Origin: an uncultured Sulfolobales archaeon
Lineage (GTDB): Archaea > Thermoproteota > Thermoprotei_A > Sulfolobales > Acidilobaceae
DNA length: 64,000 nt
Reading direction: 5' to 3'
NCBI GenBank assembly: GCA_937921695.1
Contig: CAKZTZ010000001.1
Span: forward strand, 1-64,000
Part shown: one piece after another, positions 24,479 through 33,543 of the stretch
Layout: the number at the start of each line of letters is the position of its first letter
How positions within the stretch are numbered: position 1 is the stretch's first letter
The notes under the pieces: generated by a model
Told to the model about the DNA's origin: nothing
Databases searched by the model: none
Seen by the model: only the letters and a program-made list of their open reading frames with translations
Position numbers and translations under genes: made by a program

Positions 24479-27400
24479 TTGTTGGGAAGCCTTCTTAGAA
24501 TCTTAACAACCCTAAGCCTAATCCTACTCCTAGTATTACCTATTGCAGCGGCACTCCCAGCTCCTGTCGAGGCCCAGAAGGGCCCAGCCGTTGACAGAGT
24601 TGAATGGTTTAGGGTGCCTATCGCCGACGTGGAGCCCGCAATAAAAGCGGGCACTATAGACTTGTACATTTTCGGTAGAATCCCGGGAGACATGGCTGCA
24701 AGGCTCGCAGCAACCCCGGGAATTAAGATCGTGACGGCCGCGGCAGGACTAACAGACCTAGGCTTAAACCCTGCTCCAGTCCATATAATCAAGTTGCCGG
24801 GCACACTAACTAAAGAGGCTGCAGCCCTAGCCTTGGGAGTTAACCCGCTCCTAGTCAGATACGTAAAACCACTCCCAGCAGAGAGGAAAACTGAAATAGA
24901 ACTATGTGGCATAGTAGACCCCCTCCCCAAGGGGGCTGAAGAAATATTCAAGTCTGATAAGGCTACCTTCAACCCGTTCTGCATTAGAGAGTTGAGGTTC
25001 GAGCTTAACTACGTGTTCGACAGAGAAACAATACTGAGGGAGGTTTATAGGGGCTTCGCAAACATAAAATATACCTTCTATGGGCCCGACGACCCCACAT
25101 ACACTGAGCTAGCTGACCTGATAGCTAAGTATGCTTTCGGCTACGACTTTGAGAGAGCTAAGAGGAGGATAACGGATATAATGATGGCTGCGGGAGCAGA
25201 CTTGGTAGGGGGTAAGTGGCATTATAAGGGTAAAAGAATAGATATAATAGGAATTATAAGGGTTGAAGATGAGAGGCTATTGTTAGGTAGGGCTTTCGCC
25301 CTAGAACTTGTGAAGTTAGGGTTTAACGTTATACCCTCAGAGCTAGCGTTTGGCCCCGCCATATCGATTGTGTATGGGACTAACCCGATAGACTTCCAAT
25401 GGCACTTCTACACTGAAGGCTGGGGTAAGGGGGTCCTGGACAGGTGGGATCCGGGCAACTTAGCGCAGTTCGGAGCTGACATACTAGCCTATCTGCCTGG
25501 ATGGGGCGAGCCTGAGTACTGGAATTACAAACACGAGCTGACTATTGACGGTAAGAACGCCTCAGACTATGCGAGGAAAGCATGGTATATGGAAGTTAAG
25601 GATAAGGAGGAGTGGCTTGACGCCCTGAGGAAGGGTACTGAACTAGCAATACTAGAATCTGTGAGAATCTGGGGGTTCGCTACACACGATAAATGGCCTG
25701 TAAGAGCTGAAGTTAAAGGTTTAACAGTAGACTTAGGGGCGGGCTTGAGAAGCCCGTACAACTGTAGAGGCTGGTTTGTTGAAGGTAAGAAAGACATAAA
25801 AGTGGGACATTTGTGGGTTTGGACTGCGACTACAGTATGGAACACTTATAGAGGGTTCAGGGACGTTTACAGTGTAGACCCTGCAAGGTGTACTTACGAC
25901 TTCGTAGTTTGGAGGCACCCGTTCACCGGTATGCCTATAGGTTTCAGGACAACGTTTACAGTTGAGACTGCAGGGCCTGAAGGTAAGCTTAAGGTTCCAG
26001 ATGACGCTATATGGTGGGATGCTGAGAAAGGAGCATGGGTATATGCTAAAGATCTCGGGAGGGCTGAAGCTACGAGCAAAGTAGTATTCGACATGTCAAA
26101 GTTCCTGGGAGCTAAATGGCATAATGGCCAGACAATAACATGGGCAGACCTACTAGGAACACTAGCATTATACCTCGACGCAGCATATAATGCTGAGAAA
26201 GCTAAGATTGAGGGGGAGTATGTAAGGGTATACAAGGAGAACTTCGACACTGTTGTCGCTGTGAGGCCTGTGGGTAACAACCTTGAAGTATACGTAAACT
26301 TCTGGCATTTCGAGCCAGCATACATAGCTGACTGGGCAACATGGGCCACAACAACCTCACTACCATTCGAGCTAGTAGCAGGCCAAGATTATGTAGGCTA
26401 TGTTAGTAAAGAAAGGGCTCTAAGCCTGACAAGAGCTGGGGCTGTAGGCATACCATGGCTAAGCCTAGTTATTAAAGCTGACGCCGAGCTTATAGTCAAA
26501 CACTTCACCGAGGGCAGGATAAAGTATGATGATTACAAGAAGTTCCTCACAATGCCTGACGGTAAAGCCCTAATGACCGCTGACGAGTGGGCTTCTAGGG
26601 TTAGGGCTTTATCTGGATGGTTTGCTAAGACTGGGACTGCCTGGATATCTAATGGGCCCTACATGCTGACATATTACAGCTCTGAAGAGCAGAAGTTGAT
26701 ACTTGAAGCTTTCAGGGATCCAACTTACCCGTTCGGCCCCATAGCTTATGGTGAGGCTGCCCCGGTTAGTATTGTTGCTGTTAAAGCTCCACTAATACCT
26801 GTTGGGGGATCTACTGAGATTATTGTTGATGCTAGGGGTGTTGGCGACATATTCGTCAAGTATCTCATCAGAGACCCTGTAACTAAGGCTGTAGTTGCTA
26901 GCGGTTCTGCAGAGAGAGCCCGAGAGGGGTTCGTAATCAAACTCCCAGTAGATGTTACAACATTATTACTACCCTACGCTGTCTACGAGCTCCTAATAAT
27001 AGCTTATTCCAGTGACGTCACCCTACCCACAGAAGTTATTGCTAGGATTCAGACAGTGCCCGCAGAACTTGTAGAAAAGCTTGCCGACGTCGGCAAGAGC
27101 GTTGAAGAGCTTGATGAGAGGCTTAGAGCTATCAACGAAGACCTCCTAAAGAGGATTGCGGAAGTTAGGGGCGCCCTCAGCGAGGATATAGCTAAAAGCG
27201 TTACACTACTATCAGACACGTTTACAAAAGCATTAGAAGGCCTAGGCAAAGCTACTGGAGACTCAATAAGAGCCCTAGGAACAGAGATGGGTAGGAGTCT
27301 CGGAGACCTTAGAACAGCAACAGAAGACAGGATTAGTGGTGTTGAGAGGAAACTAGCAACAGACATACAAACAGTAGGGGCAACAGCTGAAGCAGCACAG

Positions 27401-27490
27401 TCAACAGCAAGATGGGCTTTAATAGTTGGCGTAGTCAACCTAATAATACTGCTAGCAATAGCCGGAATGCTATTCATGAGAAGAATTTAA
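24479..27490 (+). CDS. Family-5 (peptide-type) ABC solute-binding protein with stalk and membrane anchor
   Basis: This 1003-residue protein binds substrate outside the cell for the importer encoded downstream. Residues 1-33 are a signal peptide (LLRILTTLSLILLLVLPIAAALPAPVEA). The SBP_bac_5-like domain spans roughly 40-760, and a beta-sandwich region (about 765-855) follows. A charged coiled-coil stalk lies at about 860-965 and a C-terminal helix with MRR at about 975-1003 anchors it. This layout replaces the lipid anchor of bacteria. The start is TTG at 24479 with GGTGAG a few bases upstream. A T-tract follows the gene, which may make it more abundant than the permeases. Confidence 0.9.
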   Translation: MLGSLLRILTTLSLILLLVLPIAAALPAPVEAQKGPAVDRVEWFRVPIADVEPAIKAGTIDLYIFGRIPGDMAARLAATPGIKIVTAAAGLTDLGLNPAPVHIIKLPGTLTKEAAALALGVNPLLVRYVKPLPAERKTEIELCGIVDPLPKGAEEIFKSDKATFNPFCIRELRFELNYVFDRETILREVYRGFANIKYTFYGPDDPTYTELADLIAKYAFGYDFERAKRRITDIMMAAGADLVGGKWHYKGKRIDIIGIIRVEDERLLLGRAFALELVKLGFNVIPSELAFGPAISIVYGTNPIDFQWHFYTEGWGKGVLDRWDPGNLAQFGADILAYLPGWGEPEYWNYKHELTIDGKNASDYARKAWYMEVKDKEEWLDALRKGTELAILESVRIWGFATHDKWPVRAEVKGLTVDLGAGLRSPYNCRGWFVEGKKDIKVGHLWVWTATTVWNTYRGFRDVYSVDPARCTYDFVVWRHPFTGMPIGFRTTFTVETAGPEGKLKVPDDAIWWDAEKGAWVYAKDLGRAEATSKVVFDMSKFLGAKWHNGQTITWADLLGTLALYLDAAYNAEKAKIEGEYVRVYKENFDTVVAVRPVGNNLEVYVNFWHFEPAYIADWATWATTTSLPFELVAGQDYVGYVSKERALSLTRAGAVGIPWLSLVIKADAELIVKHFTEGRIKYDDYKKFLTMPDGKALMTADEWASRVRALSGWFAKTGTAWISNGPYMLTYYSSEEQKLILEAFRDPTYPFGPIAYGEAAPVSIVAVKAPLIPVGGSTEIIVDARGVGDIFVKYLIRDPVTKAVVASGSAERAREGFVIKLPVDVTTLLLPYAVYELLIIAYSSDVTLPTEVIARIQTVPAELVEKLADVGKSVEELDERLRAINEDLLKRIAEVRGALSEDIAKSVTLLSDTFTKALEGLGKATGDSIRALGTEMGRSLGDLRTATEDRISGVERKLATDIQTVGATAEAAQSTARWALIVGVVNLIILLAIAGMLFMRRI

Positions 27491-27518
27491 CGCAACCTCT
27501 CAAATCTCCCCCTCAAAC

Positions 27519-27530
27519 TTTTTTCTTTTT
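27519..27530 (+). terminator. T-rich terminator between the binding protein and permease genes
   Basis: The T-run TTTTTTCTTTTT lies about 30 bases after the binding-protein stop and 47 bases before the permease start. It may end part of the transcripts and raise the ratio of binding protein to permease. A separate GAGGGTG ribosome site precedes the permease ATG. Confidence 0.45.
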
Positions 27531-27576
27531 AAAGACTTTTAAGCCCTAATTCCTGAGATAGTAAGAGGGTGTTATT

Positions 27577-28689
27577 ATGCCCCTAGACAGGAGATCTTTA
27601 AGAGTAATAGCGTTTAGAGGTTTAACGTTAACAATCATATTGTTTATTATATTACTCCTTACAGCTGTCATTATGGGCGCTACTGGCTACGATACTATAA
27701 TTCTTAATGCTATAATACATGAGGAGGTTAGAGCTTACAGGGAGGAGCTTAGTAGGCCGGGCTCGCCCCATACTCCTGAAGAGCGCGAGAAGATGGTTAA
27801 AGAGTATAGGGAGCAGCTAATAAGCATTTATGGGCTAGATAAACCTTGGTATTTGAGAACAATGTCTCTGATACCTAAAACGTTGATACTTGACTTGCAC
27901 GTGACCCATGATGAAGTTGCTGGAGTTTTAGGGTTGAGGAGACCTCTCAAAGCTGGAGATGCTATAGCTGTAGCGTTGCCTAGGACTATATTGATGATAA
28001 CTTTAGCTTACGTGTTATCAGCTATAATAGCGATCCCCTTAGGCCCTTATATAGCCTATAAGAGGGGCAGTATTCTAGATAAGAGTGTCATAACCTACGC
28101 TGCTATAACTAATGCTTTTCCCGTGTGGTGGATAGCTATGCTCTCAGTGTTCCTCTTCGGGTTCTACCTTGGTATAGCGCCCTCTAGCTATAGGCCTATT
28201 ATAGCTCATATTTCCAGGTTTTCAGATAGCCTCCTGAGTCTAGACATTCCGGGGGCTTTAACTGTTTTAAGGGATGTACTCTACTTCTCCTATATCCCGA
28301 TTCTCGTCGTCACTTTCGCCGTTCTGGGAGGATGGCTATACTCTGCTAGGGCTGTAGCTATTAGGGTTGTCAGCGAAGACTATGTTATGGCTGCCAGGGC
28401 TAAAGGGCTTAGCGAAGGTACTGTAGTTAGGAAGTATATTATAAGGGTTATAGCAGGCCCTATACTGACTTTCGTCATACTAGGCTTAGCCGGTAGCATC
28501 GGAGGATTCATTATAACTGAGACGGTGTTCGACTGGCCTGGTATGGGCCTACTCTACTACGTATCCATAGCGGCCGGGGATAGCCCCATGGTGCTAGCCC
28601 TAGTCTATGTTACAACTCTAGTCTACCTGGTCGCAAGGTTCATTCTCGAGATCCTATACGTTATACTAGACCCTAGGGTGAAACTGTGA
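27577..28689 (+). CDS. Peptide-type ABC importer permease 1 (DppB-like)
   Basis: This 370-residue permease has a first membrane helix at about 15-37. A helical extracytoplasmic segment (about 45-120) follows, then five more helices. The coupling segment typical of binding-protein-dependent permeases is visible (EDYVMAARAKGLSEGTVVRKYIIR), followed by ETVFDWPGMGLLYYVSI, a DppB signature. The ATG at 27577 has a good GAGGGTG site 6 bases upstream. It overlaps the next permease gene by 4 bp. Confidence 0.9.
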   Translation: MPLDRRSLRVIAFRGLTLTIILFIILLLTAVIMGATGYDTIILNAIIHEEVRAYREELSRPGSPHTPEEREKMVKEYREQLISIYGLDKPWYLRTMSLIPKTLILDLHVTHDEVAGVLGLRRPLKAGDAIAVALPRTILMITLAYVLSAIIAIPLGPYIAYKRGSILDKSVITYAAITNAFPVWWIAMLSVFLFGFYLGIAPSSYRPIIAHISRFSDSLLSLDIPGALTVLRDVLYFSYIPILVVTFAVLGGWLYSARAVAIRVVSEDYVMAARAKGLSEGTVVRKYIIRVIAGPILTFVILGLAGSIGGFIITETVFDWPGMGLLYYVSIAAGDSPMVLALVYVTTLVYLVARFILEILYVILDPRVKL

Positions 28690-30245
28690 TGAGCTCGAGG
28701 AGGAGTGTGAAAGAGAACCCCCTAGTGGTTTTTCTAAAATCTGCTGGGGGCCTGTTAAGGGAGATAATGAAATATAATATGGGCAGAGTAGGCTTAGTGA
28801 TACTGGCGTTCATGATTATAATGTCCATATATTCTATAGCAACCCTGCCAGGAGACTTCCCCTCAAAGTGGAGGCACGCCACGGAACCTCCATGGATATA
28901 TAACCCTAAAATGGCTAAGCCGGAATGGGTCAGAAGCCTGGGTATCGATGCTTCAAAGACGTCCATTTATTCAAACTTGCGCCCTCAAGAGTCAAGGATC
29001 ATACTAGTTCTAGAAGATATAGGGAGAATTGCGCCTGAATATGTTAAAGCCCTAGGCATGAAGAAGCTATCACCTTTCGGCTACGTCGAAGTCTACAGGG
29101 TTAACTATAATCTAGACGTTAACGACTACGTTCAGGACGTGTTGATTATTTTCGAGGTAAAGGCTTCAGAGAATGTGAACCTCTCACGCATAAAGATGAA
29201 CGTGTTAACGTTACTGACTAGGCCTGACGGCCTCGTGTTAGAGATTAGCGAGGGAGCTTTTACTCTTGATAAAGTTAGGCCTGTTAAGATTGATCACGGG
29301 GTTTTCTCGTTGCAATACATAGATTATTTCAAGTTAAACGTTACTCTTGAGGAGATGAAAAGCGTATATTACATAGCGGTCTTCGGGGAACCTAGAGCTG
29401 GAGGAAGAGAGTTCACCCCGTTACTCGGAGAGTACCAGGTGACTTTGATCCTATCTTATATAGGCATAGACCCCAGGGAAATAGCTAGGATGTTTGGTGA
29501 AGGATCTCTCAAAGTAAACGTTGAGATAAGGGTTTTAGGCAACTCTTGCGGCCTGCTGGGAACCGATAATCTAGGTAGGGACTTATTCCTAGGAGTCCTT
29601 TTCGGGTTCCCAGTAGCTTTAACCATAGGGTTCCTAGTGGCTCTCGCCACTGTTATGATAGGCTTAGTGCTTGGGGTTGTTAGTGGTTATTTCGGGGGGA
29701 GGGTTGACGAGGTTATTCAAAGGCTTGTCGACGTTATAGTCAACGTGCCTCTACTCCCACTCCTCATCCTTGTGGGTGTGTCAATCCAGACTAGGGGGTG
29801 GGCTGGATGGCCTGCTATGGCCATATTAATGCTTATAATAGTAATATTTAGTTGGGGTGGAGTGGCTATAGTCACTAGGAGTATGGCTTTAAGTATTAAG
29901 TCTGAACAATATGTTGAGGCTGCTAAGGCCATAGGAGCCTCTACTTCCAGGATAGTGTTCAGGCACATAATACCCCAGCTTATACCATACACTATGGCTG
30001 TCCTAGTATTCAGCGTCCCCGGAGCCATAATAGCTGAAGCTGGGCTGAGCGTCCTAGGCATAGACCACGGACTCCCAACATGGGGCAGAGTACTGGCTGA
30101 CGCTCAAGCTAACAGGGGTATAGCCTATAACATGTGGTGGTGGATCCTGCCTCCAGGACTCCTATTAGGCCTCTTCAGTTTCGCCTTCGTAGCCCTAGGT
30201 TTCACCCTTGAAACTATAGTCGAGCCTAGGCTTAGGAGGAGGTGA
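28686..30245 (+). CDS. Peptide-type ABC importer permease 2 (DppC-like) with large extracytoplasmic insertion
   Basis: This 519-residue permease starts with the usual short cytoplasmic end and helix 1 (about 32-52). About 240 residues of extracytoplasmic beta-rich sequence follow before the conserved GTDNLGRDLFLGV (292 onward). The rest is a normal DppC core with the coupling segment SEQYVEAAKAIGASTSRIVFRHIIP. Bacterial DppC is about 300 residues, so the insert is a lineage-specific domain that could contact the large binding protein. The start overlaps the previous gene by 4 bp, and the next gene starts 4 bp before this one ends. Confidence 0.9.
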   Translation: MMSSRRSVKENPLVVFLKSAGGLLREIMKYNMGRVGLVILAFMIIMSIYSIATLPGDFPSKWRHATEPPWIYNPKMAKPEWVRSLGIDASKTSIYSNLRPQESRIILVLEDIGRIAPEYVKALGMKKLSPFGYVEVYRVNYNLDVNDYVQDVLIIFEVKASENVNLSRIKMNVLTLLTRPDGLVLEISEGAFTLDKVRPVKIDHGVFSLQYIDYFKLNVTLEEMKSVYYIAVFGEPRAGGREFTPLLGEYQVTLILSYIGIDPREIARMFGEGSLKVNVEIRVLGNSCGLLGTDNLGRDLFLGVLFGFPVALTIGFLVALATVMIGLVLGVVSGYFGGRVDEVIQRLVDVIVNVPLLPLLILVGVSIQTRGWAGWPAMAILMLIIVIFSWGGVAIVTRSMALSIKSEQYVEAAKAIGASTSRIVFRHIIPQLIPYTMAVLVFSVPGAIIAEAGLSVLGIDHGLPTWGRVLADAQANRGIAYNMWWWILPPGLLLGLFSFAFVALGFTLETIVEPRLRRR

Positions 30246-31339
30246 GTTTTTTGAAGCCTCTCCTTAAAGTTGAAGAATTAAAAGTATGGTTTCCCATAAG
30301 GAAAGGGCTTATAGACGTGTTGTTTGGGAAGATGGAATATGTTAGGGCTGTCGACGGCGTATCCTTCACGGTGGGGGACCGTGAAACTTTCTGCCTTGTA
30401 GGAGAGAGCGGCTGCGGTAAAACTACTACAGCTAGAGCTATAATGATGCTCGTAGATAAAAGCGATGTTAAGGGGGGGAGGGCCCTATTTAAACCACATG
30501 ATGAGGCTTTAGGGGAAGTAGCTAAGATCCAGCCTGACGCCGTCGTCGACGGAGAGTATATTGACCTCTACAAAACAAGGGGATACGCTAATAAGATCGT
30601 GAGGAGGGAGATTCAAATGATATTCCAAGACCCCTTCGGGAGTATTAACCCGAGGATGAGCGTTTACGATATAGTTGAGGAGCCCCTCATAGTCCACGGA
30701 ATAGGATCGAGAGAGGAGAGAATAGAGATAGTGGCTAAAGCTCTGGAAGCGGTAAAACTCGTGCCCCCCGAAGAGTTCATGGTCAGATACCCACACCAGC
30801 TCAGCGGAGGCCAGAGGCAGAGAGTCTCGGTAGCTAGAGCTTTAACCCTAAACCCCAGACTCCTCCTAGCAGACGAGCCCGTCTCAATGCTAGACGTATC
30901 TATAAGAGCCGAGGTTCTCAACGTCCTCGAAGAGCTTAAGAAGACTAGAGGAATGTCTATAATGTTTATAACACACGACATAGCCCTAGCAAGATACATA
31001 TGCAACAGGATAGCCGTAATGTACCTAGGTAAAATAGTTGAGATGGCAGACTCAGACACAATAATAGAGAAACCCCTACACCCATACACTAGAGCCCTCA
31101 TAAACGCCGTCCCAGACGTAGTCCCTGAGAACAGGCTAAGACTAAGAGAAGTCCCTATTAAGGGAGAAGTCCCCAGCGCCGTAAGAATACCCGCAGGGTG
31201 CAGGTTTAGACCTAGATGTGTCGCCTACGACTCAAACCCCTGGGTTCAAGAATACTGTGTTAAAGAAGAGCCTGGCCTCATAGAGGTGGAAAAAGGCCAC
31301 TATGTAGCTTGCTGGATTCCTATAAAGAAGAAGCTTTAA
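30242..31339 (+). CDS. Peptide-type ABC importer ATPase 2 (OppF/DppF-like)
   Basis: This is the second ATPase of the importer, with Walker A GESGCGKTT (about 57-65). An insert of roughly 45 residues (around LFKPHDEALGEVAKIQPDAVVDGEYIDLYK) lies before the Q-loop. LSGGQRQRVSVARAL and LLLADEPVSMLD follow. The C-terminal OppF extension includes CRFRPRCVAYDSNPWVQEYC and a final CW, possible Fe-S ligands. The start is TTG in an overlap with the permease gene. Together with the ATPase gene at 22107 it would complete a heterodimeric motor. Confidence 0.9.
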   Translation: MSFLKPLLKVEELKVWFPIRKGLIDVLFGKMEYVRAVDGVSFTVGDRETFCLVGESGCGKTTTARAIMMLVDKSDVKGGRALFKPHDEALGEVAKIQPDAVVDGEYIDLYKTRGYANKIVRREIQMIFQDPFGSINPRMSVYDIVEEPLIVHGIGSREERIEIVAKALEAVKLVPPEEFMVRYPHQLSGGQRQRVSVARALTLNPRLLLADEPVSMLDVSIRAEVLNVLEELKKTRGMSIMFITHDIALARYICNRIAVMYLGKIVEMADSDTIIEKPLHPYTRALINAVPDVVPENRLRLREVPIKGEVPSAVRIPAGCRFRPRCVAYDSNPWVQEYCVKEEPGLIEVEKGHYVACWIPIKKKL

Positions 31340-31355
31340 GGCTGGAAGTTTCCCC

Positions 31356-33398
31356 TCAAGTTTTCCTTAAACTCTCCCTTAAAAGCTCCGCTATATCCAT
31401 GACTTTAAACCCGTAGTCTTCAGCTTCACCTCTAAACATTATGTTACAGTAGGGGCATGCTACTGCGAGCACTTTCTCCCCAGGCCCTTCAGCCAGGGTT
31501 TTAGAAGCTTCTCCACTCCTAACCCTACTAATCCTCTCCCCTACTCTAACCTCATAGAACAGCTGGCCCCCGCCTCCCCCACAGCAGAAACTTTTATCCC
31601 TACTTCTCGGCATTTCTAGTAGCTTTAGCTTTCCTATGTTCGAGAGGGTCTTCCTAGGCTCTTCGTATACCCCGTTCCACCTCCCTAGATAGCATGGGTC
31701 ATGGTATGTTACTGTAGCTTTGAAAGTTCCAGGCTTAATCTTACCTTCTTTGACAAGCCTGTATAGGAGTTGTGCGTGATGCTCTACCTTAAGGTTTTCG
31801 AGTATGCGAGCCTTATCCCCAAGTCTAGCCTTGAAGTAATCCCTGTACTTCCTATACTCCCATTTAAACGCTGTATAGCAGTGGGGGCAGTTTACTAGAA
31901 GCTTGTCGAAACTATATTTTGAGAGGGCTTCGAGAGCCCCGCTAGCTTTCTCTAGGAACATGAGCTCCTCCCCCATCCTCAAAGCCGGGTCTCCAGTGCA
32001 CGCGTCATCCGGTATAACAGCCACTTTAACTTCAGCCCCCCTCAAGAGCTCTAGGAGGCTCTCCCCCACACTCCTAACCCTAGGATCATAGACTGTGGCA
32101 CACCCTGGCCAGTAGAGGTAATCGTAGTGCGCGCCCTCCACAGCAACAATGTCATCGCCGAATTTAGCCCTCAACTCTTCAACCCACTCTTCCCTAGAAG
32201 TTGGGGAGGAGCCCATAGGGTTACCCAGCTGCTGCATGCTAGTCAAACTATTGAGCACGCCCTCAGGTATGCTTTCGTCGCCCAAGCTCATCATAGCTCT
32301 CCTAACATCAACAATACTGTCAACATGATGTATCAACACAGGGCACTCGTAAACGCAAGCGCCGCACGTAACACAACTCCATATAGCTTGAGGGTTGACC
32401 CCGCCGTCACCCCAAGGCTTGGAATCCCAGCCTCCAGAGTACATAGCATCCCTTAAAGTCACCATTACAAGCCTAGGATCTAAAGGCTTCCCCGAAAAGT
32501 ACGCGGGACACTCATTAGTACACCTCATACAACTAGTGCAAGCATCCCAGTCCAGCCTCTGCTTCCAGGTAGACGCTGAAAGCTTAAACATGCCCACAGG
32601 CTCCCCCCTCCCAATCCTATCTTCAATATCAGGATAATGTCTGAGGGCCGCTACAGAAGGCTCGAGCCTTGAAAAAGCTATGTTAATGTTGGAAGCTAGT
32701 ATATGCCAGAGGTTTGTGAAAGGTATCAAAGCTATAGCCATCTGAGCGAGGAAAAGATGGACAACCCATAAAACCCTATAGTAAGCCCTCAACTCGTCGA
32801 AAGACAACTGGTAGGCAAAAATGTAGAATATATAGCCCAGAGGGTCGAATAGGGGGGACTCATAGCCAACCCTATAGGCTGCAGCGCTAAAACCGTCAAG
32901 AGCAAACCCCGTCACAACTATCGCTATAAACATAAAGTGTACGAGATAATATGAAGGGTCCCTTGGAAGGTTCGGGGTAAGCCCTAGATATCTCCTCACA
33001 ATAGCTGTAAAGCTACCGAGTAAGACCATAGCCCCCGCAACGTTGCCGAGGAACTTGTAAACAACCCAGAGATTCCCGGTAAGAAAAGGAGCTAAATAAT
33101 AGTCTAGAGCCCTTAAAATAGTCATGATGAGAAGCCATAAGATACCGGCGAATATCATAACGTGGATAAAGCCGGGGAACCTGTGCCTGACAATCCGCAA
33201 CTGTAGGAGACTATATAATGTAAGGTTTCCTAATAAACTCCCAGGGTTAGCCTTGATCTTCTCGCCGTGCGCAGTCCACCTCTTATAGGCTTTAAAGAGG
33301 CTATAAGCTACTATGGATACTGATATGAGAGCTAGGATGTAAACAATTATTTTCAAATCTTCAACCATGTAATAATGCCTTATACTAATATCGCTCAA
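31356..33398 (-). CDS. Membrane Fe-S oxidoreductase: NarI-like cytochrome b domain fused to ferredoxin and CCG domains
   Basis: This 680-residue fusion begins with about six membrane helices (15-265) like the NarI / DsrM heme-b subunit. Two [4Fe-4S] motifs follow (CTSCMRCTNECP from Cys287, CVTCGACVYECP from Cys342). Two CCG domains as in HdrD/DsrK come last (PDDACTGDPALR...NCPHCY and YHDPCYLGR...CCGGGGG). This order matches FadF-like and DsrMK/HdrDE-like quinone-linked enzymes. It likely moves electrons between quinone and a cytoplasmic donor such as an electron-transfer flavoprotein or a thiol/disulfide couple. No ETF or acyl-CoA dehydrogenase gene is next to it. TTG at 33398 or ATG at 33368 are possible starts. 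Confidence 0.88.
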   Translation of the reverse strand: MSDISIRHYYMVEDLKIIVYILALISVSIVAYSLFKAYKRWTAHGEKIKANPGSLLGNLTLYSLLQLRIVRHRFPGFIHVMIFAGILWLLIMTILRALDYYLAPFLTGNLWVVYKFLGNVAGAMVLLGSFTAIVRRYLGLTPNLPRDPSYYLVHFMFIAIVVTGFALDGFSAAAYRVGYESPLFDPLGYIFYIFAYQLSFDELRAYYRVLWVVHLFLAQMAIALIPFTNLWHILASNINIAFSRLEPSVAALRHYPDIEDRIGRGEPVGMFKLSASTWKQRLDWDACTSCMRCTNECPAYFSGKPLDPRLVMVTLRDAMYSGGWDSKPWGDGGVNPQAIWSCVTCGACVYECPVLIHHVDSIVDVRRAMMSLGDESIPEGVLNSLTSMQQLGNPMGSSPTSREEWVEELRAKFGDDIVAVEGAHYDYLYWPGCATVYDPRVRSVGESLLELLRGAEVKVAVIPDDACTGDPALRMGEELMFLEKASGALEALSKYSFDKLLVNCPHCYTAFKWEYRKYRDYFKARLGDKARILENLKVEHHAQLLYRLVKEGKIKPGTFKATVTYHDPCYLGRWNGVYEEPRKTLSNIGKLKLLEMPRSRDKSFCCGGGGGQLFYEVRVGERISRVRSGEASKTLAEGPGEKVLAVACPYCNIMFRGEAEDYGFKVMDIAELLRESLRKT

Positions 33399-33430
33399 AG
33401 GCCATCGCCACGTTAATTTTAATCTTCTGA

Positions 33431-33476
33431 AGTTTTTTAAATTTAACTTTTAAATTAAATTTTAAATTAAAAACAA
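33431..33476. repeat. A/T-only block with 12-bp tandem repeat between divergent genes
   Basis: From 33433 to 33473 the sequence is A/T except for one C. TTTTAAATTAAA is repeated in tandem at 33448-33459 and 33460-33471, and the block is rich in inverted repeats. It lies upstream of both divergent genes (33398 and 33544) and could act as a shared promoter or operator element. Confidence 0.5.
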
Positions 33477-33510
33477 CCTTATAAGCAAAGTCATCCCGGT
33501 TTAACGCTAG

Positions 33511-33520
33511 GTTTAAAAAC
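33511..33520 (+). promoter_or_regulatory. TATA box for the flippase-glycosyltransferase operon
   Basis: GTTTAAAAAC is centred about 28 bp before the GTG at 33544, which fits a leaderless transcript for the three-gene operon. Confidence 0.5.
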
Positions 33521-33543
33521 CCGCAAACTCTCATAATTATTGA

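Noticed and set aside
27519-27530. Gene boundary that splits the importer into separate transcription units
   Set aside because: The T-tract may only reduce read-through. The permease has a good ribosome site and its TATA-like element is weak, so I list it only as a partial terminator.
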